NCBI GenBank assembly: GCA_938083445.1
Contig: CALKCP010000023.1
Coordinates: 16,059-80,058, forward strand
Origin: an uncultured Ulvibacter sp.
GTDB lineage: Bacteria; Bacteroidota; Bacteroidia; Flavobacteriales; Flavobacteriaceae
Length of the DNA stretch: 64,000 nt
Reading direction: 5' to 3'
Each line of letters starts with the position of its first letter. Positions within the stretch are counted from its first letter, which is position 1. Below, piece by piece: positions 17,969 to 27,924 of this stretch. The position numbers were made by a program, and so were the translations under genes. The notes beneath the pieces were generated by a model. The model ran no database searches. It saw only the letters and a program-made list of their open reading frames with translations, and had not been told where the DNA came from.

Positions 17969-18652
17969 CTAGATCATTTTTTGAACAACTTCAAAAATTT
18001 GATTCTCATCACATTTCAACGTTTTCGAAGGATACTTAAGCAACAACGCGTAGTCGTGAGTCGCCATTAAAATAGTATTGCCGTTTTTATTAATCTCTTG
18101 TAAGACCTCCATTACCTCGACACTGGTCTGTGGGTCAAGATTCCCAGTAGGTTCATCTGCCAAAATTATTTCCGGATTGTTTAATAGCGCACGGGCGATA
18201 GCGACTCTTTGCTGCTCTCCTCCAGAAAGTTGATATGGAAACTTAAAGCTCTTAGTTTTCATATCCACTTTGTCAAGCACTTCATTTATTCTATTCTCCA
18301 TTTCCTTTTTCTCTTTCCAGCCAGTGGCCGAAAGCACAAAAAGTAAGTTGTCTTTAATTGTGCGATCGTTTAGAAGTTTAAAATCTTGGAAAACAACACC
18401 TAGCTTTCTTCTTAAAAATGGAATGTCTTTCTCTTTTAAGGTTGGTAAGTCGTAACCTACAATAGTGCCTTGTCCCTTTCTCAGTATCAAATCGCCATAT
18501 AAGGTCTTCATAAAACTACTCTTTCCTGAACCTGTTTTACCAATTAGATACACGAATTCGCCTTTTTCAATAGTTACGTTTACATCTGATAACACTAAAT
18601 TATCTTGCTGGAAAATAGAAGCATCTTTGATAGCTAGAACGGCTTGTGGCAT
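17969..18652 (-). CDS. ftsE: Cell-division ABC ATPase FtsE
   Basis: The 227-residue ATPase has Walker A GKTGSGKS (residues 38-45), the FtsE-typical Q-loop region LRRKLGVVFQDFKLLNDRT, the signature LSGGEQQR, Walker B IILADEPTG and the H-loop MATHDYALL. FtsE with the membrane protein FtsX activates peptidoglycan hydrolases at the division site. ftsX is not adjacent, as I recall is common in this phylum; the FtsX-fold permease at 31525 looks like a lipoprotein-release type and not its partner. The start ATG at 18652 gives a normal N-terminus. Confidence 0.9.
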   Translation of the reverse strand: MPQAVLAIKDASIFQQDNLVLSDVNVTIEKGEFVYLIGKTGSGKSSFMKTLYGDLILRKGQGTIVGYDLPTLKEKDIPFLRRKLGVVFQDFKLLNDRTIKDNLLFVLSATGWKEKKEMENRINEVLDKVDMKTKSFKFPYQLSGGEQQRVAIARALLNNPEIILADEPTGNLDPQTSVEVMEVLQEINKNGNTILMATHDYALLLKYPSKTLKCDENQIFEVVQKMI

Positions 18653-18740
18653 ATTGATTAACGAATTATTATTTTAGATTTATTGAAATTAATTGGACCC
18701 TGCAAAAGTATTTAAAAAAAAGTTGTCTGTCATTTTAATA

Positions 18741-19205
18741 TCATTTCTTCGAGGAGGGAATAGCTTCCTTTAAGACTTGTATCTCCTTTTGCTGTTTTAT
18801 CAAATAGAGTGTGAGCTCTTCCACTTTTTCGAGCAATATCAGATTCATAGCCTTCAGCGACATGCCTTCTTCTTCCAGATCTAGGGCCGATGGTACTCCG
18901 GGTAAATGATGGTTTTTCTCAATAAATTGGGCAACTTCATCTAAGGTTAGAAAGGCATAGGATGGGTTCAGTTTCGAATCCCCATCAAAGTAGTTCTCAA
19001 AAACATAATCGGGTGCAACGGCACCTTCGAGATCTACTAAAACTTCTCGCGTGTGGATGTTTCCATTTACAGTAAGTAGCGCATCAGGGTTTGCGGTTCC
19101 GATGCCAATGTTACCATTTTTTTCAAAGATGTTTTTATATTTTGACCGCTGTGAATAGCTGGTCGCTGTTAGAAGGATTACTATAATTAAGAGTGCATTT
19201 TTCAT
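18741..19205 (-). CDS. Exported 'GNIGIGT' repeat-type protein with C-terminal coiled coil
   Basis: The 154-residue protein has a short signal peptide (ALLIIVILLTATSYS), then GNIGIGTANPDALLTVNGNI, a motif shared by many Bacteroidota secreted proteins often labelled tail-fibre-like. A conserved block from LDEVAQFIEKNHHLPGVPSA is followed by a coiled coil ending KVEELTLYLIKQQKEIQVLK. Such proteins usually carry many copies of the N-terminal motif; here only one copy is present, so this looks like a minimal version. The function is unknown. It is a single gene on the minus strand, 88 bases downstream of the ftsE start. Confidence 0.8.
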   Translation of the reverse strand: MKNALLIIVILLTATSYSQRSKYKNIFEKNGNIGIGTANPDALLTVNGNIHTREVLVDLEGAVAPDYVFENYFDGDSKLNPSYAFLTLDEVAQFIEKNHHLPGVPSALDLEEEGMSLKAMNLILLEKVEELTLYLIKQQKEIQVLKEAIPSSKK

Positions 19206-19490
19206 AAGGTATCGGTATGTAAAAGATGTAACTTTAAAAGTACATTAATTTTTAAAAGCAGTTCTATTCGAATGAAAAACTCTTTCAAAAAAACATAATT
19301 ATCAGACCATTGTTGCGTTATTAGAAAAGCGGTTCGTTGTAAATCTGCGGCTGAGCCTTAAATAATTGACATAAGGTGTCGTATTATCAGGGACTTAAGC
19401 TGTTAAATAAATGTTGACAACTTCAGCCTTCAGGCGACATGCCCTTTACTTAAGTTTTATCTTTACACCTATAAAAAAACTTTAAAAGAA

Positions 19491-22400
19491 ATGATTAAGC
19501 AACTCCTATTCGTTTTCCTTTTCGCACTTAGTTCTTTTTCTTCCTATGGGCAGCAAACCGAAGCTTTCACAAATGATTTGGTGGCGTTTAGCAAAGCAGT
19601 CGACTTGTATAGAAACAGCCAGTATTTGGCGGCGCAACACGTATTCAGTAAAATAAAGGAAATAACGACGAAGGAAACTGTAAAAAGTGATTGTGCTTAT
19701 TATGTTGCAAGCTGTGCAGTTCGATTGAACCAGCAAGACGCAGATCAATTAATGGAGTCTTTCGTAACGGATTACCCAACAAGTGTTAAGCGAAATTTTG
19801 CCTATATCAATGTAGCACATTATTACTTTGATATCGGGAAGTATTCGTATGCTAGTAAATGGTATGATAAAGTAGATTCAAGCAATCTAAGTGGTATCGA
19901 ATTAGAGCGTTTTAACTTTAATAATGGGTACACTTATTTTAAAAACAAGCGATATTCGGAAGCTAGAAAATATTTGAATCGGGTTAGTGATTCGGAAAAA
20001 TATGCGTCTCAGGCAAAGTATTACCTCGGGTTTATCGCCTATGATGCTGATGAATACGAAACTGCCAATGCGCTTTTTGAAGAAGTAAAAGGGGAGGAGC
20101 GCTATGCTGAAGGATTGTCCTATTATAAAGCAGATATGAATTTTAAACTAGGAAAGTTTGAAAAAGCAATCGCTTTAGGGAAGGAAAAGTACGATGATTC
20201 GAGTCCGGCAGAAAAGAGTCAGCTTTCCAAGATTATTGGAGAGAGTTACTTTAATTTAGAGAAGTATCAAGAGGCAATTCCTTTTTTAGAGAATTATAAG
20301 GGTAGTCAAGGTAAATGGAATAATACTGATTATTATCAGTTGGGTTATGCGTATTACAAGGAGGGCAACTATGAACGCGCTAGTTCTGAATTTAACAAAA
20401 TTGTGGGGGGTAAAAATTCGGTAGCACAAAATGCCTATTATCATTTAGCTGAAGCTTATGTGAAACAAGATCAAAAGCAGCAAGCTTTAAATGCATTTAA
20501 AAACAGCTCAGAAATGGTTTTTAGTGCCGAAATTCAGGAAGATGCTTGGTTAAATTATGCCAAGTTGAGTTATGAAATTGGAAATAGCTATGTAAGTGTT
20601 CCCCAAGTGCTCCTTTCGTTTATAACAAGCTACCCTGACAATAAGAATAACGAGGAACTCAGGGACTTGTTAATCGATTCATATATGACTTCGAAAAACT
20701 ATCGCGAAGCGATGGAGTTGTTGGAAAACAATAAGTCATTCGAGAATAAGCTTGCCTATCAGAAGGTCGCTTTCTATCGGGGAGTTGAGGTATATAATGA
20801 GGGTAATTATTTGGAGGCGATTACACTTTTCGAAACATCTCTTAAAGAACCTCGCGATGCTAATTTTACTGCGCGAGCTACCTATTGGAAGGCTGAATGT
20901 GACTTTCAACTTTCAAACTTTGAATCCTCTTTAATCGGTTACAAACAGTATTTGCAATTGCCAACAGCAGCAGAAAGCCCTGAGTATAGAAACAGTGCAT
21001 ACAACCTTGCCTATAATTATTTTAAGCTGAAAAATTATTCTGAAGCGATTGCCAGTTTTAATACATATGTTTCGAATCCTGATGCCGAAACTGCCAGAAA
21101 GAAGGATGCGCATCTTAGATTGGGGGATAGTTATTTTGTTACGAGTGAATATTGGCCTGCGATGGAGAATTACAATGCTGCGATTGAAATGAGTGCCTTA
21201 AATAATGATTATGCACAATTTCAAAAAGCGATCAGTTATGGCTTTGTTGATAGAATAGATACCAAAGTTGAGGCATTGAATGCCTTTATTAAAGACTATC
21301 CTAAATCTGTGTACCGCGATGATGCCTTGTATGAATTAGGAAACACCTATGTTTCACAAGACCGAACCAATGAGGCAATTTCGATGTATGATAAATTAGC
21401 TCTGGAGCTTCCACAAAGTAGCTTTATTTCTAAATCGCTTTTGAAGAAGGCTTTAATCCTTGATAATACCGGGAAAAGTAATGATGCGTTGCTCATATTC
21501 AAGCAAGTGGCAAGAGACTACCCATCAAGCCCCGAAGCGCTTCAAGCTGTTTCTTCAGCGAAAATTATATATATCGATCAAGGAGATGTAAATGCCTACG
21601 CGACTTGGGTGCAAACATTAGATTTTGTTGGTATTGAAGATGCAGAGCTTGATGACGCGACTTTTCAAGTAGCAGAAAGAGCCTATAGAGAAAGTAAAGT
21701 AAGCCAGGCGATATCGAGATTAGAGGATTATTTAGAGCAATTTCCTGCAGGAAACCATGCCTTGTCAGCACATTTTTATTTAGGTCAGATGTACTTTGCA
21801 GATGGAAATAGCGATGCTGCAATTCCACAATATCTGTTTACCGTTTCAAAGGAGCGCAATGCGTTTACCGAACAGGCATTATCACGTATTTCTGAATTGT
21901 ACTTAGTGAAAAAAGACTACCAAAATGCGTTGCCCTATTTAGAACGTTTGGCAATTGAAGGTGATTTTCCACAAAATATTATTTTTGCTCTAACCAATAG
22001 TATGAAGGCGAGCTACGAGCTAAAGCAGTATACCGAAGCCGTTGCCTATGCTGAAAAAGTGCTAGCGAATTCAAGAATTGACAATACCATAAAAAGCGAT
22101 GCTCAGGTTATCATTGCGCGATCGGCCATGCAAACCGGAAATGAAGAAAAGGCAAAAGCGGCCTATATTGAAGTGTCTAAAATCAGTTCTGGGAAGTTGG
22201 CTGCAGAAGCACTCTATTACGAGGCTTATTTTAAAAATAAGGAAGGCGAATTTGCTGCTTCAAACGATACCATACAGGTTTTGGCAAAAGATTTTTCTGG
22301 GTATAAATTCTATGGAGCCAAAAGCTTGGTTCTAATGGCTCAGAACTTTTATGCTTTGGGAGATGCTTTTCAAGCCTCCTATATTTTAGAAAGTGTGATT

Positions 22401-22511
22401 GCCAATTTTAAGGATTATCCGGATGTTCTCGAAGAGGCAAAAGTAGACCTAGCCGCTATAAAGGCGACGGAGGCTAAGACAAATTCATCTATAGAAACGG
22501 ATGAGAACTAA
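19491..22511 (+). CDS. Large periplasmic tetratricopeptide-repeat protein
   Basis: The 1006-residue protein has a signal peptide (MIKQLLFVFLFALSSFSSYG) and then an almost unbroken series of TPR-like helix pairs, for example AKYYLGFIAYDADEYETANA, YYQLGYAYYKEGNYERASSE and DALYELGNTYVSQDRTNEAI. It probably acts as a protein-binding scaffold in the periplasm. Its stop codon shares one base with the start of the barrel gene at 22511, an arrangement that implies translational coupling and a joint role at the outer membrane. A weak promoter candidate, TATCTTTA at 19458-19465, lies 26 bases before the ATG. The precise function is unknown. Confidence 0.88.
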   Translation: MIKQLLFVFLFALSSFSSYGQQTEAFTNDLVAFSKAVDLYRNSQYLAAQHVFSKIKEITTKETVKSDCAYYVASCAVRLNQQDADQLMESFVTDYPTSVKRNFAYINVAHYYFDIGKYSYASKWYDKVDSSNLSGIELERFNFNNGYTYFKNKRYSEARKYLNRVSDSEKYASQAKYYLGFIAYDADEYETANALFEEVKGEERYAEGLSYYKADMNFKLGKFEKAIALGKEKYDDSSPAEKSQLSKIIGESYFNLEKYQEAIPFLENYKGSQGKWNNTDYYQLGYAYYKEGNYERASSEFNKIVGGKNSVAQNAYYHLAEAYVKQDQKQQALNAFKNSSEMVFSAEIQEDAWLNYAKLSYEIGNSYVSVPQVLLSFITSYPDNKNNEELRDLLIDSYMTSKNYREAMELLENNKSFENKLAYQKVAFYRGVEVYNEGNYLEAITLFETSLKEPRDANFTARATYWKAECDFQLSNFESSLIGYKQYLQLPTAAESPEYRNSAYNLAYNYFKLKNYSEAIASFNTYVSNPDAETARKKDAHLRLGDSYFVTSEYWPAMENYNAAIEMSALNNDYAQFQKAISYGFVDRIDTKVEALNAFIKDYPKSVYRDDALYELGNTYVSQDRTNEAISMYDKLALELPQSSFISKSLLKKALILDNTGKSNDALLIFKQVARDYPSSPEALQAVSSAKIIYIDQGDVNAYATWVQTLDFVGIEDAELDDATFQVAERAYRESKVSQAISRLEDYLEQFPAGNHALSAHFYLGQMYFADGNSDAAIPQYLFTVSKERNAFTEQALSRISELYLVKKDYQNALPYLERLAIEGDFPQNIIFALTNSMKASYELKQYTEAVAYAEKVLANSRIDNTIKSDAQVIIARSAMQTGNEEKAKAAYIEVSKISSGKLAAEALYYEAYFKNKEGEFAASNDTIQVLAKDFSGYKFYGAKSLVLMAQNFYALGDAFQASYILESVIANFKDYPDVLEEAKVDLAAIKATEAKTNSSIETDEN

Positions 22512-24349
22512 TGGACCCCAAACCGACACCAAGAAATCAAAATTCTATGCGCAAAATCGCAGTAAATAACAAAACGGCTAATACCTTAAATAAAGGGACC
22601 TTTAGCTTCCATCTTTTTTCGAAGTTTGAAACAGGAACCCTGCTCTTGTTTTCGATATTATTCTTTTCAAGCAGCATCTTATCAGCACAAGAAAAGGATG
22701 ACTTGGGGACCGAAGTAGTAAATATTGTGAAGCCATATAGTCCGACGATATCAGATGCTTTCAAAGTAAAAGAAACACCAAGATTAGCCGATTCAATGGC
22801 CACAGCGAAGAAGAAGGTCCGTTATCGTATTTTTTCTGTACCAGTAGCTTCCACATTTACCCCGGCAAAAGGGAAGGCAGCTACGGTTGAAAAAGTCAAG
22901 TCTATTAAATTGTTTGATAATTATGCGTCTCTTGCCTTCGGAAATTATACAAATATTTTGGCCGAATTGTACAGTAATTTTGAAATCAGTCGCACCGACA
23001 ATGTTGGTTTTTTCTTGAAACATAATTCGTCTCAAGGCGGCATTGACGGCGTGCTTGTGGATGATGCCTTTTATGACACTGGGGTAGATGCAAGCTATAC
23101 AAGCAGGCAGCGAGATGTTTCGTACCGATTGGACGTGGGTATAGCACATCAAATGTATAATTGGTATGGTTTAAATGATGATTTCCGTCTGTTTTCAGAT
23201 AGCCAGCTGGCTTCTATAGACACCAAGCAACAGTACTTTAGCGGCTATGTTGGTGGTGGTATTTCAATGGATGACTCTTATTTTGAGAAGGCAGCCGCTA
23301 CCATTCGTTATGCAGGTGACTACTATGGTTCTTCAGAGTTTAATATTGCGGCAAAGCCAGAGTTCTCGTTTCCTATTTCAGACGTTGCGCTGAAGGTGGA
23401 TCTCGACCTAGATTATGTAAGCGGGAATTTTGATAGAAGTTATCTTTCAAGCATAGGCGTCAAATACGGTCTTTTTAATGGGGGTATAATTCCTTCAATA
23501 GGTTATAAAAACAATGATTTAACGATGCGCTTGGGTGTTGCCATGTATGTTGGTATGGATGCTGAGAACAGTACTACCGATTTCTTTATGTATCCGCGTA
23601 TCACTGCTTCATATCGCCTAGTAGATGAGTTGTTAATTGCATACGGAGGCGTCGAAGGGGGTTTGGAGCAAAATACATATTATGGATTTAAAGAAGAAAA
23701 CCCATTCGTGTCGCCAACATTATTGATTGCTCCCACAAACAAATTGTATGAAGGCTTTGCGGGTTTAAAAGGAAAACTTTCTAATTCGGTCGGGTATAAT
23801 GTTCGGGCCGCCTATGAAAATGAAAAAAATAAGGCGCTATTTCAGTTAAATGAGTATCGAGGGTTTCAAACAAATAACAGAGGATATGAGCAAGGAAATT
23901 CCTTTGCTATTGTTTATGACGACATTAAAACGCTAACGCTTTTTGGTGAATTAAAGGTAGAGGTGGCCGATGTGTTTTCGCTTGGTGTGAACGCAACCTT
24001 ACGCAATTATAGCACGACGCAACAAATGGAAGCGTGGAATTTACCAAATTTAGAGGCTTCATTATTTTCGAATTTTACGATTACCGAAGCGCTGTATGGA
24101 GGAGTCACTATATTTTATGTAGGAGAAAGAAAGGATTTGTTCAGTTTAAATGCCCCAGGTATTTCTACCGAAATCAACCTAGATGGGTATGTTGATGCAA
24201 ATCTGCATCTTGGTTATCGACTCAACAATACGCTTTCATTTTTTCTAAAAGGAAGTAATTTATTTGGTGATAACTATCAGAAATGGGCAAATTATCAAGT
24301 TCAGGGAATCCAAGGGTTGGCTGGGGTAACCTATAAATTTGATTGGTAG
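22511..24349 (+). CDS. Outer-membrane beta-barrel protein, TonB-dependent-receptor-like without plug
   Basis: The 612-residue protein has a hydrophobic export signal (LLLFSILFFSSSILSAQ, about residues 38-55) after an unusually long basic N-terminus, then the block LGTEVVNIVKPYSPTISDAF and many alternating beta strands. It ends in YQVQGIQGLAGVTYKFDW, a C-terminal aromatic barrel strand. No plug domain or TonB box is evident, so it resembles the barrel half of TonB-dependent receptors. An internal ATG at 22547 would shorten the N-terminus and may be the true start; the ATG at 22511 overlaps the TPR gene by one base. The two genes are likely one functional unit. Confidence 0.82.
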   Translation: MDPKPTPRNQNSMRKIAVNNKTANTLNKGTFSFHLFSKFETGTLLLFSILFFSSSILSAQEKDDLGTEVVNIVKPYSPTISDAFKVKETPRLADSMATAKKKVRYRIFSVPVASTFTPAKGKAATVEKVKSIKLFDNYASLAFGNYTNILAELYSNFEISRTDNVGFFLKHNSSQGGIDGVLVDDAFYDTGVDASYTSRQRDVSYRLDVGIAHQMYNWYGLNDDFRLFSDSQLASIDTKQQYFSGYVGGGISMDDSYFEKAAATIRYAGDYYGSSEFNIAAKPEFSFPISDVALKVDLDLDYVSGNFDRSYLSSIGVKYGLFNGGIIPSIGYKNNDLTMRLGVAMYVGMDAENSTTDFFMYPRITASYRLVDELLIAYGGVEGGLEQNTYYGFKEENPFVSPTLLIAPTNKLYEGFAGLKGKLSNSVGYNVRAAYENEKNKALFQLNEYRGFQTNNRGYEQGNSFAIVYDDIKTLTLFGELKVEVADVFSLGVNATLRNYSTTQQMEAWNLPNLEASLFSNFTITEALYGGVTIFYVGERKDLFSLNAPGISTEINLDGYVDANLHLGYRLNNTLSFFLKGSNLFGDNYQKWANYQVQGIQGLAGVTYKFDW

Positions 24350-24472
24350 TTCTTTTTTAGTCTTGTGTCTTGCCTTTTTTTCCATCTGTGAGAGCAGTCT
24401 ATCCTCTTTACCTCACAATAAAGTTTTCTTGTATTCAATGAGATGTTTATTTTTACAAAAAATGGTTCCAGA

Positions 24473-26101
24473 ATGAAATATTTTATTTTTATTATCTCCC
24501 TCGCCTTCATATCCTGTGCAGAGGATAGAATTCCTGCAGACTTATTGGTTAAGAATGCGAATATTTATACGGTTAATGTGAATTTTGATAAAGCAGAAGC
24601 TTTTGTAGTGAAGGAAGGAAGGATTCTAGAAATCGGGACCACCGAAGAATTGGAGGAAAAATACATTACCACCGAAGTTTTTGATGTAGACGGAAAGACC
24701 TTAGTACCTGGACTAATAGATGGGCATGCTCATTTATACAATTTAGGGTTGTCATTACAGCAAGCGGATTTAGCTGGAACGAAAAGTTATAAAGAAGTAT
24801 TGGAAACGGTCGTTGCTTTTCAACAAGAAAACAAGGCTAGCTATATCGTTGGTCGTGGGTGGGATCAAAATGATTGGGAAGTAAAAGAATACCCAACAAA
24901 GAAGGAGTTGGATTCTCTTTTTCCTGATACGCCAGTAGCCCTGGAGAGAGTAGACGGTCATGCCTTTATTACAAATAGTAAGGCCTTAGCCCTTGCGGGT
25001 ATTACCAAAAAAACAAAAATGAGTGGTGGAGAGGTTATTCTAGTAAATGGAGAACCATCAGGTATTTTAATTGACACACCAATGGAATTGATTTATAAAA
25101 CAATTCCGGCACTGTCTAGAGAGCAGAAAATAAAAGCATTAAAAGATGCCGAGAAAATATGTTTAGAACTCGGCCTTACGACCATTAATGATGCCGGCTT
25201 AAACCGAGATATAATTGAACTTATTGATAGTCTTCAGCAATCTGGTGAGATGTCAATAAAGGTATATGCAATGATTAGCAATACGAAATCGAATCGAGAT
25301 TATTATTTTGATAAGGGTATTATAAAAACAGAGCGATTGACGGTTCGGTCTTTTAAAGTATATGCAGATGGTGCTTTAGGCTCTCGAGGTGCCGCAATGA
25401 TCAATTCTTATAGTGATAAGGAAAATCATTTTGGAGCATTTATTACACCGAAAGATAGTCTTTATTACTATGCACAAAGAATCGCAGTATCAGGCTTTCA
25501 AATGAATACCCATGCAATTGGTGATGCCGCCAATGATATTGTCTCTGAAGCCTACAGGAAAGCACTCGTAGGGACGAAGAATTTAAGATGGAAAGTTGAA
25601 CATGCTCAAGTTCTTGCCGCAACTGGTTTGCGTTATTTTGGTAGGGATATGATTCCAAGTGTCCAACCAACGCATGCCACCAGCGATATGTATTGGGCTG
25701 AAGATAGAATTGGAGAGGAAAGAATTGAAAGAGCATATGTGTATAAAACCTTGCTAAATAAAGCGAAACTAATTGTTTTAGGGACCGATTTTCCTGTAGA
25801 AAAAGTCAATCCAATGTATACGTTTTATGCTGCCGTAGCGCGCAAGGATTTAAATAACTATCCCGAAGATGGCTATAGGCGCAAAGAAGCCTTAAGTCGT
25901 TTAGAAACCCTCAAGGGAATGACAATTTGGCCCGCGTTCTCAAATTTTGAAGAAAATGATAAAGGAAGTATCGTGACTAGAAAATTTGCCGATTTTACGA
26001 TCTTAGACAGGGATATAATGACAATTCCTGAAGATAGCATTCCAAAAGTGAAAGTTCTAGCCACCTATATTAACGGTAAAAAAGTCTTCGGAAGAGATTA
26101 A
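24473..26101 (+). CDS. Amidohydrolase family lipoprotein (YtcJ-like)
   Basis: The 542-residue protein starts with a lipoprotein signal (MKYFIFIISLAFISCAED). LVPGLIDGHAHLYNLGL carries the metal-binding HxH pair, followed by IVGRGWDQNDWE, LERVDGHAFITNSKALAL, ADGALGSRGAAMI, HAIGDAAND and VEHAQVL, then LGTDFPVEKVNP with the last metal aspartate. This matches the Amidohydro_3/YtcJ group, metal-dependent hydrolases whose natural substrates are mostly unknown. The first methionine could be 10 codons upstream, but only the ATG at 24473 gives a normal lipoprotein signal. It is convergent with the metalloprotease gene. Confidence 0.9.
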   Translation: MKYFIFIISLAFISCAEDRIPADLLVKNANIYTVNVNFDKAEAFVVKEGRILEIGTTEELEEKYITTEVFDVDGKTLVPGLIDGHAHLYNLGLSLQQADLAGTKSYKEVLETVVAFQQENKASYIVGRGWDQNDWEVKEYPTKKELDSLFPDTPVALERVDGHAFITNSKALALAGITKKTKMSGGEVILVNGEPSGILIDTPMELIYKTIPALSREQKIKALKDAEKICLELGLTTINDAGLNRDIIELIDSLQQSGEMSIKVYAMISNTKSNRDYYFDKGIIKTERLTVRSFKVYADGALGSRGAAMINSYSDKENHFGAFITPKDSLYYYAQRIAVSGFQMNTHAIGDAANDIVSEAYRKALVGTKNLRWKVEHAQVLAATGLRYFGRDMIPSVQPTHATSDMYWAEDRIGEERIERAYVYKTLLNKAKLIVLGTDFPVEKVNPMYTFYAAVARKDLNNYPEDGYRRKEALSRLETLKGMTIWPAFSNFEENDKGSIVTRKFADFTILDRDIMTIPEDSIPKVKVLATYINGKKVFGRD

Positions 26102-26110
26102 TCTAAATGT

Positions 26111-26165
26111 CACTTCGAGTGAATTTCAAATTGCGGTAGCAACTATGAAATTAGTATCGAGAAGT
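26111..26165. repeat. Imperfect palindromic intergenic repeat
   Basis: Between two convergent genes lies cacttcgag...cgagaagt enclosing AATTTCA (26122-26128) and TGAAATT (26146-26152), an imperfect hairpin. The wording 'cacttcgagtg...atcgagaagtcgagaag' recalls dispersed elements in flavobacterial intergenic regions; this is recollection and not a search. It may double as a bidirectional terminator. Confidence 0.5.
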
Positions 26166-26172
26166 CGAGAAG

Positions 26173-26955
26173 TTATAGCCCACCTTTCGCTTGCAAGTCG
26201 GCAATGCAAAGAGGATCTAATTCAGGAACGCCAACGCGACCAGAGAAGCGCCCTAAGACCTTGGATCTAGTGTTACTTTCAAAATACATTAAGCATTCTT
26301 CTACAATACAGTGCTTGGGGTGTCCGGTGTCTTCATGATTGGTATGAATATCATCATCAAGTAAATTTACCAGCCCAACAATATGTCCCAATTCGTGTTG
26401 CAGGGTACTTGATTCAATCGTACTCAATTCTATAGATGGGTTTGAAGCTGCAAGCATTTGAAGTGTTTTTTCATAGATTACAATAGACGTATTAAGATAA
26501 GCCGTGCCCAAGGTAACCGATATATCCGTATCATTCGAAGAAACACCATTGGCGAAGAAAACATAAACGGCAATAGTATCTTCAGTAGTATAGGCAGTTC
26601 GATTTTCATCTTCCGCAGTAAGAAGTTCTTGTGTTGTAAAAGGAGAACCTTGAACCTCAGGAACGCTTGTTTCAAGAATAGTAATACCTTCTGGTTTGTT
26701 CAGTCGCTCTTCTAAAAAGTCCCTAAGATTCGCAATTGTAATGTCCGTAGGTCTGTAGAGTCCAAAATAAACAAGCTCAACTGTAATTTTTGAATAGGTA
26801 TTGCTTGAAAGAATATCCTGGGCAGAGAGGCCTAAGGATTTTCTATTTTCTATTTTAAAATCATCTATTGGTTCACTGTCGTCTTCTTCTTTGCAGGATG
26901 CAATTAAAAGGAAAGAGAACAATATAAAAACGATTTTAATTGAAGTATACTTCAT
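26173..26955 (-). CDS. Archaemetzincin-like zinc metalloprotease lipoprotein
   Basis: The 260-residue protein has a lipoprotein signal (KIVFILFSFLLIASC) and a zinc site HELGHIVGLV. In place of an immediate third histidine there is an 18-residue insert and then HCIVEECLM. Archaemetzincins have HExxHxxGxxHCx4CxM, so the same elements are present with the insert between GLV and HC. The downstream CxxC pair of archaemetzincins is reduced to a single cysteine (DPLCIADL). Related Bacteroidota proteins are often called membrane metalloproteases; substrates are not known. The ATG at 26955 gives the signal peptide; an upstream ATG at 26997 would bury it. Confidence 0.8.
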   Translation of the reverse strand: MKYTSIKIVFILFSFLLIASCKEEDDSEPIDDFKIENRKSLGLSAQDILSSNTYSKITVELVYFGLYRPTDITIANLRDFLEERLNKPEGITILETSVPEVQGSPFTTQELLTAEDENRTAYTTEDTIAVYVFFANGVSSNDTDISVTLGTAYLNTSIVIYEKTLQMLAASNPSIELSTIESSTLQHELGHIVGLVNLLDDDIHTNHEDTGHPKHCIVEECLMYFESNTRSKVLGRFSGRVGVPELDPLCIADLQAKGGL

Positions 26956-27072
26956 TGTTTTTTTTTTGGAAAAGGCAAACTTAAACTTATTCTGCACAAT
27001 ATGAAAACCCCTTCCATTATTTTAATGGTTTTTAGTTTTTTTATTGTATTGTGCAGTTCTAAAGTTATGAAA

Positions 27073-27774
27073 TTAACTCTGAATTCTTACTAAGTAATCA
27101 TAATTCTCTCCCCGACTTTTAATTTCAAAGCGAAGACTCTCATTAAGGCAAGCACTTTCGAAGAGATTTTCATCAATATAGAGCCAGTCAAAAGCCTTGC
27201 TCACCTCACCTTTGTATTTTATTGTATATTCTAGTTCTCCATAATAGCGATCGGCTGGAATCCAAATTCCGCCTTCTTCGCCTTGATCATACATATATTG
27301 AAGATCGGACGAGTCAATTAAAATTTGGCCACTAGGGGTTAATAGTGATTTTAAATGTTGCAGGTACATGGAGACATATTCCAATTTCTGAAAAATACCA
27401 GTACCATTCATCAGCAATAAAATAGTGTCAAATTTTTCGTCTCTTAATTCTAGTAAACTCAGATGCCTTACATCTTCGACCCCTTGCAGTTTGCACACAT
27501 CCACGGCTCCTTTAGACGTATCGATTGCAGTAACCTGCATGCCTTTTTTCTGAAGATATAAAGAGTGACATCCTGCGCCGCAACCAACGTCTAGAACTTT
27601 TCCCTTACAAAGTTTTAACGCAGCTTTTTCCAAAACAGGCATTTCAGAATGTTTTCTAAAAAAGTAAGGCAATGGCAATACATCCTCTTCGCTAATATTT
27701 GTCTCATTGATTATATCCTCGGTATAGTTTCCGTGGTAATAATCGAGCAAAGCAGTACCTAAAATGTCGATCAT
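27073..27774 (-). CDS. Class I SAM-dependent methyltransferase
   Basis: The 233-residue protein has motif I VLDVGCGAGCHSLYL, the acidic strand VTAIDTSKGAVDVC and FDTILLLMNGTGIF, followed by LLTPSGQILIDSSDL. It is a complete small-molecule-type methyltransferase of the common Bacteroidota kind. The substrate is unknown and neither neighbour gives a hint. The first residues MIDILGTALLDYYHGNY are an N-terminal extension before the fold. It is divergent from the cysteine-cluster gene with a 150-base gap that holds a palindromic repeat. Confidence 0.88.
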   Translation of the reverse strand: MIDILGTALLDYYHGNYTEDIINETNISEEDVLPLPYFFRKHSEMPVLEKAALKLCKGKVLDVGCGAGCHSLYLQKKGMQVTAIDTSKGAVDVCKLQGVEDVRHLSLLELRDEKFDTILLLMNGTGIFQKLEYVSMYLQHLKSLLTPSGQILIDSSDLQYMYDQGEEGGIWIPADRYYGELEYTIKYKGEVSKAFDWLYIDENLFESACLNESLRFEIKSRGENYDYLVRIQS

Positions 27775-27834
27775 TTAACGCAGTGATTTTTAGATTGTTG
27801 GTTCATTTGACTTTTGGACCTTTAGACTTTTAGA

Positions 27835-27854
27835 CCTGCCTGCTGGCAAGCAGG
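27835..27854. repeat. CCTGC/GCAGG palindrome in an intergenic low-complexity stretch
   Basis: CCTGC and GCAGG flank a 10-base loop. On both sides the sequence is built from repeats of 'ttagattgtta' and 'cctttagacttttagacc' types. It resembles the hairpin at 363-378 and is probably a dispersed intergenic element. Confidence 0.45.
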
Positions 27855-27924
27855 TTGTTAGATTGTTAAATCGTTTAGTTATTTAGATTGCTTAATTTTA
27901 CCCAATACCAATTACCTCATAAAA

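Noticed and set aside
18741..19205. Phage tail-fibre protein suggesting prophage remnants
   Set aside because: The GNIGIGT motif is widespread in Bacteroidota secreted proteins and no phage genes are nearby.
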